From Bilabrum cf. latius (taxonomy: Eukaryota > Bigyra: Bicosoecida > Bigyra > Bicosoecida), in contig OZ237753.1 in NCBI GenBank assembly GCA_965178125.1, positions 248,001-312,000 of the forward strand: a DNA stretch of 64,000 nt, written 5' to 3'. The notes under the pieces are model-generated. The model was not told the origin of the DNA. It worked only from the letters and a program-made list of their open reading frames with translations, and ran no database searches. A program made the translations under genes and the position numbers. Shown piece by piece: positions 41,701 through 52,800 of this stretch (the stretch's first letter is position 1; every line of letters starts with the position of its first letter).

Positions 41701-43423
41701 CCACTTTTCCCTTTGTTTGTTCCTTGCAGACCTGATGTTGTCTCGCTTTACGCTCGACGTGTTCAACTGCCAGCGCATCGTGGGCGAGGATGGCAGCAAC
41801 CCCGACACGGCCAGGTACATGGGTGGCCAGACCGACATCGAGTGCTACGAGACCGGTGGGACGCATCTCACCCTTCTACCTTTTGCCATCATAGCACTGG
41901 CCGTGTACATCATCGCGTTCCCTGCATTTATCGGATACCTGCTGTGGAGCAACAAGGACATGGTCAAGCGCGACCAGCTGTCCCGCGCTCGCGACGAGCC
42001 CGAGACCAGGGAGCGTCTTGGTAACGATGGGTATGAGTTCCGCAAGAAGTTCTCGCGCATGTACCAGTTCTTCAAACCTGGCAAGTGGTACTGGATACTG
42101 GTGCTTTTCGCCCGCAAGTTCGCGCTGGCGCTGACTAGCCTCATGTTCGCCACGGTCCCGTCCTACCAGCTGGCCATGAGTCTGCTCGTGCTGTTCATCG
42201 GGTACACGCTGCAGACCAAGCACGAGCCCTACATGTCGCCCAGCGACCACAAGCTGGTGCTGGAGGAGCATGCCATGAAGGCACGCTACTCTGACGTGCA
42301 TGCAAAGATCGAGGCCCAGCACCGAAGCCAGATGCGCCGTAACCACGTTCGTTCTGCGCCGGCGGGCGGAAACGGCTGGTCCGCTGCATAGGCCCAGAAG
42401 CAGGCCAGTACCATGATTTCCTCTGCCAGTCTGTACTTCCTGTCGTACAATGGCCTGGAGAGCACGCTGCTGTTCTGCGCCGTGCTGCTGTGCCTGTCTG
42501 GCCTCATGTTCGAGAGCGACCGTTTCGCTTCATCGGGTCAGAACTCCGTGGAGCGTGATACGCTCACGTACCTTGCGCTGCTGATCATCTTCAGCTCGAT
42601 CGTCTACTGGCTTTCGGTAGTGTTCATTGAGATCTTCATCGTATTCCAGCCCGAAGCGGCCGCCAGCTGCTTCGGCGAGACGGAGGAGCAAAAGAAGCGC
42701 CGGGAGGAGAAGACCATGGCTGGTGTGAAGCAGGGCAAGACCGCTCGCAAAGCAGGCGTCACCAAGGATGGGGACTTCCAGATGGGTGCGGGTACTGCTG
42801 CTGGATTTGCACCCGAGTCAGGCAGAGACGGCGACGCTGATGCCCAGACCCAGTTCCACAACAACCCGCTCATGGCAAAGATGAGCATGCGAAGCGTCAA
42901 TGTGCCTGACCTGGATCCCAGCACTACCCGAAGCGTCGGGGGCTTGACACTCACTGACATTGTGCGCGGAGACAAACCACCTGCCCCTGAGCAGTGGGCC
43001 AGTGTGTAGAGCCTCGTGCAGGGCATTTTGAACGACAATGACGCCCTGCGCGCCGACCGTCTTGAAGCTGCCTTGACAGAGGAGCAGGCCAAGGTGCTAA
43101 GTGAAGGACGGGTCAAGGGGTCAAAGGGAGCCAGGCGAAAGTCTGGGATGACGTTCGCCCCGCAACGCACCAACATCGGTGCTGAAGGTGCTGCAGCCGT
43201 TGGAAGCGGCAGCGGGGCAAAGATGACAAACCCCCTTGCAGCTGCCCGTGGTAGTACAGCAGGGTCCACCACCTCCTCGACGTTCGGGCGAGCGCAAGGC
43301 CTGCGAGGGCTGCGGAAGGACCAGAAGTCGTCGATGGCTGCACGCAGAGCAGCAGCCAGTGCTGCGGCTAAGGTTGGGGCTGCGAAGTCAGCTCCCACAA
43401 CGCCAACTGGCGTTGAGCAGTGA
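17651..43423 (+). CDS. Giant surface receptor: LamG/cadherin/IPT ectodomain, multi-span C-terminus
   Basis: Eight exons (17651-26404, 26511-27399, 27486-27597, 27691-29049, 29141-29391, 29479-41183, 41287-41611, 41730-43423) give 8,363 codons ending TGA TAA. Thirty-one in-frame TAGs are present. The order is: signal peptide; bacterial-type Ig-like domain (17710-18100); many LamG domains (18870-29500) interleaved with fibrinogen-like, Calx-beta, discoidin-like and DUF4215 modules; three DSGW beta-modules; about ten cadherin-like repeats; about fourteen IPT/TIG repeats; a Cys-rich stalk; and eight to nine membrane spans with a cytosolic tail. This is an adhesive or recognition receptor at the cell surface. 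A cytosolic Lys/Arg-rich tail (42680-43420) ends it. The start at 17651 is chosen because it opens a clean signal peptide (MWHHVTAAVCLVAILSAHRA, cleavage after ASA). An in-frame ATG at 17540 would bury that peptide inside the protein. Confidence 0.88.
20490..21115 (+). other. Fibrinogen C-like (FReD/intelectin-like) domain
   Basis: CDMDTDDGGWTRFWWY begins the domain, a hallmark of fibrinogen-related and intelectin folds. Several Cys residues and an Asp-rich loop (DDDGCSCYS; AINDDGCNG) follow. It sits between two LamG blocks, probably as a carbohydrate-recognition module. Two in-frame TAGs (20903, 20927) fall within it. Confidence 0.6.
21150..21525 (+). other. Calx-beta-like domain
   Basis: The pattern AGSAEAGTHFLAASGEISWA followed by GDTSPKYITVPL and DDKHFTVTLQAPRGA matches the Calx-beta consensus (AG-x-DY, GE/GDTSK-x-ITV, E-x-FTVTL-x-x-P). 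In other proteins this fold binds calcium. It is a single copy here. Confidence 0.65.
21680..22175 (+). other. Discoidin (F5/8-type)-like domain
   Basis: NIARGQPVFTSG opens the module like F5/8 C domains. SLVDGRYGDLDAFVPA, a VVLPDGGKRVRMVAFGRDN strand pair and a closing LVIDEFEVYAD follow. It is a probable ligand-binding jelly roll. Assignment rests on the opening and closing motifs only. Confidence 0.5.
25304..25445 (+). other. DUF4215 (Cys-rich) repeat
   Basis: CGNGFRDSDEQCDDGN, then GDGCSAGC and ETGFVC, is the exact signature of the DUF4215/myxo-type disulfide repeat. It separates two LamG regions. A TAG at 25301 immediately precedes it. Confidence 0.85.
26405..26510 (+). other. Intron 1 of giant receptor gene
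   Basis: 106 nt, GTAAGC donor and ACTCGCAG acceptor, phase 0. It joins NTFRLTT to SGYNYYAFIRNGG inside a LamG domain. Confidence 0.85.
27400..27485 (+). other. Intron 2 of giant receptor gene
   Basis: 86 nt, GTAAGT donor and TCTCGCAG acceptor. It splits ATG after its first base, joining QNTYT to MRHVVRGSQYNG. Confidence 0.8.
27598..27690 (+). other. Intron 3 of giant receptor gene
   Basis: 93 nt, GTGAGT donor and TACCGCAG acceptor. It splits an Asn codon after two bases. Read through, the donor would give an immediate in-frame TGA. Confidence 0.8.
29050..29140 (+). other. Intron 4 of giant receptor gene
   Basis: 91 nt, GTGAGT donor and TACCGCAG acceptor. It splits a Gln codon after two bases, joining GSSYF to RQWTKYWLDGHAE. 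Confidence 0.85.
29392..29478 (+). other. Intron 5 of giant receptor gene
   Basis: 87 nt, GTGAGA donor and GTTTGCAG acceptor. It splits a Gly codon after its first base. Unspliced, the frame closes at TGA near the intron centre. Confidence 0.8.
30150..31480 (+). other. Three DSGW-type beta-modules
   Basis: Three related segments share an aromatic-acid-x-x-W start: YDSGWVSVQA (about 30470), YDSGWFQIRS (about 30850) and FETDWFEMQS (about 31230). Two have a later HGL(G/S)xxP step before a V-x-V strand. The pattern recalls H-type lectin or tail-fibre-like modules. The family is uncertain. Confidence 0.4.
31640..35305 (+). other. Cadherin-like repeat array
   Basis: About ten repeats of 100-150 residues carry cadherin motifs: NRPP or NDAPV linkers, ENQESG/PEKSPSG, DPDG/DPEG, TGQL-type strands followed by LDFET or LDYE, and a closing V-V-N-I/D-x-N-E. 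They should form a calcium-rigidified rod. TAGs fall at variable polar positions (33942 in DPEG-TAG-TVSFS; 31821 in SGVL-TAG-VKES). Confidence 0.85.
35310..40690 (+). other. IPT/TIG repeat array
   Basis: About fourteen IPT/TIG Ig-like repeats follow the cadherins. The repeated core is GG-x-x-(V/I)-x-(V/I)-x-G-x-(N/D)-(L/F)-G, then a (I/L)-x-C-x-x-P-x-G strand, for example IRCLTAPGAG (36849), LRCVTAPGVG (37240), AITCTTPPGVG (38872) and VIRCDVPEGQG (39693). Two copies have TAG next to the conserved Cys (36513, 37722). The domains likely extend the receptor stalk. Confidence 0.85.
41184..41286 (+). other. Intron 6 of giant receptor gene
   Basis: 103 nt, GTGAGT donor and CGCTCGCAG acceptor, phase 0. 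It joins NLAFIS to IGIDYFQV within a membrane span. Confidence 0.9.
41612..41729 (+). other. Intron 7 of giant receptor gene
   Basis: 118 nt, GTGAGT donor and CCTTGCAG acceptor. It splits a Tyr codon after its first base, joining VFGYVA to YLMLSRFTLDVF. Confidence 0.9.
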
Positions 43424-43884
43424 TAAGTTATACCGTTATGTGTATTGTGTTGCCTTTGTGTTGCAAATGAACGCTTTGCCGCATGTCGCACTAGAACCTC
43501 TGGCAGGATTCCTGGAGCAACACGCTGCTTACTGCAGTTCAGCATCGTAATTCGCGGTTCGACTCCGATCGCTGCATGTGTGGTGTGGCTGGCCCTTGAC
43601 TACTAGTTGATGGCCGGTCCTGCAGAACACAGCGGCATCGGTGCGCGTCGAGCCGCGCACGTTGCGTGCTCACAAGGCTACGGCAATACTATGAACTTGG
43701 TATCTTGATTGTTTATGTTTTGAAAGTTGTTATTCGATTAATTGATCAATACAACGATTAGTGAATGGAACACACTAAGTAGGATTGCTAGGCTTGCGAG
43801 GGGTACAGCAGGGTCCACTACCGCAACGTACATCTTCCGGCCCGCAACATCACTCCCCCTGCCCCCGCGTGCTGCCTGCGAATT
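43424..43884. other. Convergent intergenic region, genes 3-4
   Basis: 461 nt between two converging TGA stops. An AT-rich stretch (about 43685-43760) probably carries 3' ends of one or both transcripts. No gene, RNA or terminator hairpin was recognised. Confidence 0.6.
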
Positions 43885-46800
43885 TCAGTTGCCCTACCCG
43901 TCTTCACTCCTTGCATCAACATCCTGGTCCTGATCTGCTTCAGTATCATCAGAATAGTCGTCGGCACGCATGGCCTGCGGGTCAGCGTACCCAGCCTAGT
44001 CTCCGTTCGTCCAAGATGCATGGGAGGCAACCGGACTACGAGGCGCAAATTGTCCAAAATCCGGGGCCACAGCCCCTGCATGACTACCAGCGCCACTGAA
44101 AGCACCACGTGGGTCGGGCATGCTCACGTTGCCGTAATATTGAGGATGTTGTGCCGCCGTTCCGGCCTCTTCAGTGCCTCGCTTGATCGACCCCAAAATA
44201 ATTTGACCCAAGGAGCGCGCGAAGCTCTGAAGCTATTTCTCAGCATCCTCAGAGACACTGCGTATCAGGCTGCGGACGCCGTCAAGCTTTCGGCCAGCCT
44301 CTGCGGCCGCAGCTGCCTGCCGGAAAGGCTCGGCTTGTGAAGCCACACTCACTTCCCTTTGCTCCTGATGCGCCTACCGCTCTCGTAGGCTACCAAGCAT
44401 GCTGTCTCCAAGACATTCGATGAGATCTAGATCTTCTCTGTGAAGCCTTTGGCCCCATCGCTTCTGTGAAATGCCCTGAAGAGCTTCAACGGCCAAATGA
44501 CACAGGTTCGAGCTGGCGAAAATCACTACCCACGCCCGCGCTACCACACTTGTACTTTTCCACAGCCGGGCAATCGAATTCAAGCAGCAGGCCACGGTCT
44601 GCACGTCGGAATCAGACGGCCTACCGCCACTTGAACTCAAGCCAGCCGTCGCTGCGCGCAAATGGCCTACCAACTGCACATCCAAGTTCTTCGGCATGAC
44701 GGGCTTTCTTGCCGGTACCTCCTAACCCTAGCCCTTACCCTTGGCATACTAGACCGGTATTGGTGCCGGAGCGTAGCCTGGGCTGAGCCAGCGAAGCAGA
44801 CGATCCTGAGAAGCGCAGACCAGCGCCTTGCGATCTACGGCATGGATGCCCAGGTCCAGGTCGCCAGGTTTAGCGGACGGAGAGACGGCGGAAGCATCTG
44901 CAATAGCTTTGGCCGACGATCCGCCCGCCGAGTATTCGCTGGAAGCGACAAAGGAAGTACCAGGAGCCAGCGCGCTGACCGCAAACTATGACCGGACCGC
45001 TGCAGCTGCCGCTCCTTGCTTGCGCAACGCGACCGTAGCTTGGCGATCAGCAACGGACTTGGCTCCCGACACAGCGCTACTCTGCGGTTTCTGGGCCATG
45101 GCGGCTCTCAGAAGTGCAGGGTAGTCAATGGAAGGCTCCCTAGAATCAACAGCGCGCAGACCATTGCCACTATGGTTTGCTGCAAGCTTAAATCTCAGCG
45201 TAGCTTCCTATGGCAGGTCATCAGCGAGCTGCAAGAGCGGCCTTCGCTGACCATCCGAGCTTTGGTCGAATCCGAAAGCCTTGGCGAGTCGAAGTGCAGC
45301 GAACCCGTCTGGCTGCGCCGCAAATACTGCGCTGTAATCCAAAACAAATTGCCGGTCTTTGTTGCAACCGCCCTTCATTGCATTGAGTGCCCTGGCGATT
45401 CGTACCGAGGTGGCAGGGCGGGCCCAGGTGGTCGCCGATGTCAGCATCAGGAAGTCACGCGGGGAACAGAGCGGTCCTGTGTCTGGCAAACCTGACGTAG
45501 CAAGCAATGGACTCTGAACTACACAGAGCGCAAGCAATGGCGAGTGCATAGCCTGGCGACGGTCTTCAAATGGACGCAATGGGCACGGAGCTGGGCCAGA
45601 CTTGTTGGCTCCGCGAGCCAAGAAACCTACCAACTGCACATGCAGCTATTGAAGCTTTTCAGTAGTTTTACGGTTGCCGGCTAACTGCAAGGAAATCTTC
45701 GACAGTTCCCCGTACGCGCGCTCCGCAGCTTCGAGGTGCGCCAGGTATTTGACTTGCGCCATCAGCTTCGTACACGGACCTTTTTCTGTGGCACCCAGCG
45801 CACGTAAGATATCCTGGCCAACCTCTGTGGCCGATCTTTGGCTTGAACCAGACCTGTTGATGATTTTGAGAATGACCTGAGCTGGTCCGTTACCGACTTG
45901 CTACTCTGCCGCTCCAAAGCTTTGACAGAGCAAGCAGTAGACGGCATCTTCGAAGGCACTCTGAAGAGCCGATAGGATCTCCTTCTTCGTCTCCAGCATC
46001 CACGGCGCAACAACCCTCCGCGCCTTCACGGCGCGGCCGTTGGAAGAAATGCGTCGGGAAGCTCGTTGTTGGGAGGCAACGCTGGCAAATCCACAGAACG
46101 CAGCAAGCGAAGGCGCCACGCGCTCTACAGGAGAATCTGCAGATGAATACGTTTCTCCAGAGCATTCGATTCCTGCAGACCTTAGTAGGCGAACTGCTTC
46201 GGCTGCAATTCCACCTGCCGCAACTTTGTTAAGGCTCGAAGCCTCAGATTCGAGCAGTGCGGGGTCATGGGTATCAAGCCACCACTGATCTAGTCCAACA
46301 GCCGGAGGTTCTGGTGCCTAGCGGCTCGCTGCTGCGCCTGATGCAGCACTAGAACTAGCTGCAAGATTCCGCTCGCTGGGATCATTCTCGGGCTCTACAT
46401 CTTCGATGGTCGCATCATCAGAACCTGATTCTGGTGAGTCACTCAGCGATCCACTGGGTTCGTCAGCAACAGCTTGAACTCCCGGAGCTTCCTGGGGAGC
46501 TTCAGATTCGCCGTCGTTCGATTGGACGCCTGGTCTCAGAGTGCTCGATTTGGCACCGATAGCACTTTCAGGCAGTGACGCTGGCCCAATGCCGACGGAG
46601 CCCGGCATGCGCCCTGAAAGCAGTCCGACATGTAGCAGCGTCGTAAGCGGTTCATATGGCAGTTCAACGAGGGTGTTGTTGTGGTACCATGCATTCTGAT
46701 CGAACAACACCTGAGGCAGCAGCCCTAGGAAAGGAGTGTCTGGTGCCTGCTGAGGAAAACCGTTCCAGTCGTGCGTAAAAAATGCAGATCCTCCCTTGTA

Positions 46801-49800
46801 AGCGTCAAACTCTAGGAGAGCATGCAGCGCGACCAGAGGCATGTCAGCTGCAGTTGCAATCCTCCGCCATACTGGACCGCATCGGTAAGCCATGGTAGCA
46901 ATATCGGGTAAGTTCTTGAATACGCTGGGAGAAGTGACAGTCTGCCGCACCATCAGTACTGTTGAGGACACGTGCAGGCAAACACCTCTTGCAGCAACCA
47001 TCGCGCGCCCTGTCGTGCTAACTTCAGATGTTGCCATGCTCCCATCAGCCAATGTGTGGAGTAGTCCTCTTGCATGCGCAAGCCTTGCGGGATTAGCACT
47101 TGCTGGAAACTGACCATCTGCTATCATTCCTTTGGCCTCGTTGGTGAATTGGTTGAACAGCAAGTCACTGTCCGACATGCAGTCCTCTGGTAGCAACTCA
47201 GGTACCCCGTCGTCCGTGGGAAGGAGGCTGGACGCTGCGGCACCACAGGATCGCCCCGCTATCTAGTCGAGGAGAACACACGCAATAAACGGGCCTTTAC
47301 GCTTGTAATACAGAGCAGAGGCTTGGTCAAACCGGATAGATGTCTAGGAGCTAATCTGGTGGGCGCTTAACCCAATGAGAAGACTCGCCAAGGGAGACGC
47401 AGTAGTGCAGGCATTCAGAAGGGAACTGGCTCTGAATGGAGGGCTTGGGATACCCGTTCGGCCGGCAGCTGCGCCATCTGTCTACTTCGTAAGATATTTC
47501 GGGATCTGCTTCCAGTATGACTCTAATGCCGCGCCCAAGCTATCCTCGCCACGACACAACAGCGATTTAGAGTCATCTGCTCTCGAAATGTTGACTACGA
47601 CTACTTGTGCATCTGAGTCGCTGTCCGAAAAATCGATGCCCCCAGCACTTGCGCCTGCAGCCTATTCTGCAATGTCATCATCATCGCCATCCTGAGGTGG
47701 TTCATTACGCTCAATGAATTGCTTGCCAGCAGCCTCGCACCTGCGAAGCTCCTTGGCGTTGAAATCCTCAAAGAGTTTCAAGATGCTCGACTCGGTCACA
47801 GACTGAAAAAATCTGCAGCTCAAGATCTCGGCACATTCCTCGAATGGCACACCAATCTGCCGCAAAACCGAGCAAGCCGCAAACAGCCACTACTTACCCG
47901 ATCTAGGCATCCCAACTCGGTTGTAGTCCACGAGATGTAGCGAGGACATCGTGGACCCACGCAGGATCTGAGCACAGAAGTGCGCGTGGGCAACTTGCAG
48001 CAGCCCGCTTAGGCGACGGTCTAGCTGGATGACATCTGACGCACCATGTTCGATTTGCTGTACGGCCTATGACATGACTAGCGAGGCAACTCGGAGCAAT
48101 GACGGGAACTCAAGGTTTGTAATGACGTGCGTCCTATGCAGCTGTGCGGTTGCGCGGGCGACAGCAGCGGCGACATCGGTTGGTGCCATCGGCAAGACAG
48201 CCTACAGCACAGTGGAACCGGTGTCCTGAGAGGCTGACACAGATCCAGATGATGCTGCCCTGCGCACCTGTGGGGCAGATGTTGACTTTCTGCGGCGTTT
48301 GGAAGGCGGCGACAATGATGACTCCTGGGCCTCGGCTGAGCCCAATGGATCTGCGGGTGACTCCGCGGGCTCTTCCGCAGCGCTCCCAGCCTAAGCACTG
48401 ACGGATTGCAGGTAAGCTGCCGCTTCATCCCTGTCCATCCGATCATAAAGCAGCATCAAAGCGCTGCCGAGCCTGGGTAGCACCTTATTTCCGCTATAGT
48501 ACGTGCCTCCCTTGGAATCTTCCTGCACAACATCCCAACTCACCTCCTCGACCTTGTCATCGTCAAACCTGATCCACCTTCCGGCCTCGCCGTGTGTCCC
48601 TTCTGGAAACACAACGGAAGAGCCCAGCGGGAGCCTCTACCGTCTTGCAGCGGCATCCTCGGGTCGTTCACGAACGTAGCTGTAGTAGTGTCCGGAATTG
48701 GCAGTGCCTTTGTGAATGACGATACCGTGCAGTCGGAACACGCAGTCCAGGCGATCAAGCTTGGCAGCTTCCTAAGCGAACTCATCTAGCTCCACGTCCG
48801 CACCCTTGCCACGGAGGGCACTGGTCTTGCGCTCCTCCTCGAGCGTTCCAGAAAGCGTGTACGGCCACATGTCAAGCACCTCTGGAAAGGATACGGCGTC
48901 GTACTTCTTGTACCTCTAAAATGTCTCGTAGTTCAAACCGAACCGGTTCATGTGCAGGCAGAGCACACGGGGTAGCTTTGCAAACGTCTGGCGGCGTTCT
49001 GAGTCGACCTTCTTGCCTGCATACTTGTCACACGCGTAGGCATTGTCATCGACTAGCTGGTCAGGTTCGATGGACTTCACGAGAGCCTGCTCTACAGACG
49101 TCACGTTGTCGATGGTCAGTGAAACGGCAAAAAACTGCTCACCGCGCGACTTGTAGTGGGGATACTCAGGATCGATCCCCTTGATCTCCACGCAGTGCTA
49201 ACCCTCCATGATGCCGGATAGTAGGTTCTTGCCGGTGTGAACCGGACCGCTTGCAGCGGCTCCAGCCCCTGACGCGGGACCACGGATCTTCTCATTGACG
49301 CGCAAAGGCCGGTCCAACATTCGATCTTGGGACGCGTGTGTTGCAGCGCCGCTACCTTGGACCAGATCGGCCAGGCAAGTGACCTCATCGGGAAACGCCT
49401 CCCCGAGCCTGTCAGCAAGCCTCACAAGCAGCTCGTTTGCGTCATTTTGATCCTGAATGGGATGGTCCAGGAAGAACCACCCGCGGGGAACGTCTCGACA
49501 AGATTGAGCGAACGAATGAGAATCAAGAGCAGAAAGCGGTGCAGAGCATAGCATGGCTTGTAATTTCTAATACTCCCATCGCAGCCGCATCAGTTGAGCA
49601 GGAAACTTGTGTCGCTATAATACCGCCTGCGGAAGAGGCGCCGCTCGCATAGAACCATGGCGAATGATGGGAATCATAAACAGCTGCTGCAGCACGCTTA
49701 ACAAGTAGCAGTGCATTCCTGGATTAATCAAGCCAGCATACTCCGCCGTGCCGCGCCCATGCACACAACTCGGCGGAATGTCGATGGTAGGCTGGCCAAC

Positions 49801-52800
49801 GATCGACCGGACAACCGCAGGATGTGGGTGCTCCAGAGCCAGGAATCTACCGTGCCGTGCACCAGCTGCACGTCTCTCTGATGCTTCCAAAGGGGCAATA
49901 ATCGCCTTAACGTTGACCTCATAAAGCTGGCTTGCGATTTTCCTGATTTGCTCCGTGTCGACTGACGGACTTGCAGCAGCCGCTGCGACGCCCAAACCGC
50001 TCGTGTCTAAGATGTCATTTCCTGCCTTTGCAGCGGAAGACGACGACGACGATGATGATGATGATGATGATGATGAGCTTGCCTACAAAGAAGGGCCAGA
50101 CCCAGCACTTGCGGAGGCCTGGATGGAAACGGATGCTGCGGCAGACTGAAGCTCATTCGTTCGGACCGCAGATTGATGTGCTTGCGTTACGCACTCCTGC
50201 CAACATGTCTTCAGCTGCTGCCGCACTGTGTCAACTTCTCTGCAGCGCGCATATCGCCTGTCGGGCCGAACAAGGTTGTAGTCATTCTGTTTGAGCTGGT
50301 TTGCAGTGGCGTACTGCCTCTGTTGTTCCAAGGCGACAAGAGCAGACAAGGGCAGCGCTCTGCTAAGGTTGGACACAGAGCTGTACGGTAGGCTTGTTGA
50401 CGCCAGTACCCCCCCTGGACTCAACCCGGCATCAGAGGCTACTCCTTCGGCTGACAGTTCCAAAGCAAGCGCGTGATTGGGTCGGCGCAACAGCTACTGG
50501 ATCGATACACCGGCCACATCAGCAGATGTCTGCACGGACTCAAAGTGTTCCGCAAGAACTGCTCGCACTACATTGATCCGGGCAGAAAATCCGACACTAT
50601 CGTCACCGATTGGCTAAAGGATACCAGGGATTAAGTCCAACCACGACGAGTCGGGCGCAAAATCCTGCACCTCATCCAGGGCGTCCTGCAGAAATGTGGA
50701 GATTGCGATTGCAGCGTTCAATCGGAGACGCCATGGCAGCTGATCCAATGCCAAGAGCTTCGTTGACAAGCTCAAACACTTCATGAGGGTTTCACCGGCA
50801 AGCTGCCCCGCACTGTGCACGCGCATGGCATTGGTACCAACGATGCACTTGCGAACCAGCACATCAAACAGCTGCTCAACATGCTCGGGCGACGCTTCGA
50901 CGATAGTGGCAGGCAACACCTTTTCCATCAGGTCCAGTACTCTCAGAACTAGCTCGGCAATGGCAGTAGGGAGAGTGACAGAGGCGATGACTGTCGTTTG
51001 GCCAGATTCTTGGCCTCCCATGAATGCCTCTGGCGTAGCCTCAGGCAGGTGGAGCCCCATCTGATTGGACCACGCAGTGCGCATGGCTCGCGCAGCCGCA
51101 GCGGTGCTTTCGTCAACAATACCGATGATCGATGGGGCGTCATTGAATGGAATAGAGAATGCGTTCTGCTATGATCTCGAAGATGGTGGGTCCGCGGAAG
51201 CAGTCGGGTCGTCGGCGGGGGCACTTGCCTGTTCGCACACTGAATCATCACCATTAGTACCGACAACGTCTAGCTCGGAAAGGCTTGCAACAAGCTCAAA
51301 AGTGGCTGACAGGAAGTCAAGACAAGTCTTGGCATATACCCTTGCGCTTTCAGGGTCAGCACGACCTGCGCCTTGTATGATCAATGAAACAAAGCTGGAG
51401 CTCAGCACGGGCAGATCGCCAAGAGACAAAATGCGAGCGTGTCGAGCCTTCTACAGGAGCTGGCGCGATGTCGCGGCAAACTTGCCGACGTATCTTGCAA
51501 AAATACCAGAAGATGACTTGAAGATGCTCTGCAACGATTCGGGGCTCGAGTTCCCGAGCCGCATTAGAACATCCGGAAGGACCTTTGGTGCGACCGCGAG
51601 TTCGGGTGCCAGGCCAGACAGACCTTCTTGATTGGCTCCAGAGTGGACTGCCTGGGCAGCAGTGACCGTGCTACCACAAATACGGCATGCATCTTCGACC
51701 TCGTCGCTGGAGAAAGTGCTGGTGACTGACGAAGCCGGCAAGAACTTGGTCTACAGCTGCGTTAGATGCAACACCACCTAGCTCGCCGAATTTGCGATCG
51801 CATCCTCGAGGCAGCACAGCCTCTGTGCGTCCTACTGCTACATGAGAGATAGCACAGTAGACTCTTCGCATGTGGATTGTTTCGCCCGCAAGCGCTTTGC
51901 ACCTGGCCTTGCTTTCTCCTCAGACCCATCACTGGCTACTCCATTCGGGTTGGTTCCTCGTGCCACTGCTAAGAGTGCTTTCCATGCCGTTTTAGTCAAG
52001 CGTCTTACTCTTTCATCGCCCAAAATGGCAAAAATAGCAGCTTTGTGCACGTCCGCATTCCAGCAGATGGGCTCCTCCGGCTCAGCCGAATCGAGTTTTT
52101 GGGTCGAGTCCTGACCAGCACCGCTGCTCGCATCTCTAGTCGAACGGACTTCAACATCTTCCTTTTCAGCTCCCTCCTTCGATGGCTTTGAATCACAAAG
52201 GCCACGAATTACTTCAAGGATGGCAGTGGGCAAGCCTTCGGACTTTGTGAGGCCCCCATACAGCAACGCACAGGGATCGTCGGCTTCACCGGGCGAAATC
52301 AGCAGGGAGTCAATCTCGCCGTTGCTCAGCCCGCTGGCCGCATCCACGCTGTTCACACAAATGAATCGAAGCAAGCAAGACAGGGCCGCTTGAATGTTGG
52401 ACAGATGCGACGCTAGCTGCCTTGATCCAAATCTCATCTCGCCTATTTGCGAATCAATCGACGTCTGGATCTTATCCAACGTTCCATTTCCTACAAGCTT
52501 GCACCGCAACATTAACGGAGTGACTCTCCCGAATGCGCCATGTGTTTCAACATGGCTATGTGCTAGGAACGAAGACAACTGATTTAGCAGCAACGTGAGC
52601 TTGAAGTTTGATCGTGCTGGAAGTGACAACACCAAAGCTTTCCCGCGGTGCCTAGCCAAGTCGTGCATCAGCTCATGCACCTTGCTAGCTATGGCTACAC
52701 CGTCTTTTGATTCGCCCACTGACCCATCGTCCTCCATTTTGGCACTTGCAGAAGACGCAGCGCTACTGCTACTGCTGCTGGATGCAGACACTGCTTCGCT

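Larger units (their letters stand above)
40700..43010 (+). other. Cys-rich stalk and multi-span membrane region
   Basis: An EGF/ephrin-receptor-like Cys-rich stretch (40710-41085; YCLQCPDGAECPG, CASCADGTHY) leads into hydrophobic spans: WLLFLALIAAACVAGGAAY, IGIDYFQVLAIFAS, FMVLPLLVATFFGILHV, LPQLISVLLVFGYVAYL, LPFAIIALAVYIIAFPA, YQLAMSLLVLFIGYT, LLFCAVLLCLSGLM and LTYLALLIIFSSIVYWL. The IDYFQVLAIFASARI block resembles the membrane part of other protist LamG/IPT receptors. A basic cytosolic tail follows. Confidence 0.8.

Noticed and set aside
42604-43545. 313-codon minus-strand frame over the receptor tail
   Set aside because: The plus frame encodes membrane spans that continue the receptor. 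The antisense product is Ala/Pro/Ser-rich and has no family features.
43254-43815. Sixteen-base match GTACAGCAGGGTCCAC in the receptor 3' end and the downstream spacer
   Set aside because: A match of this length is expected about once by chance within 64 kb, and similarity does not extend beyond it.
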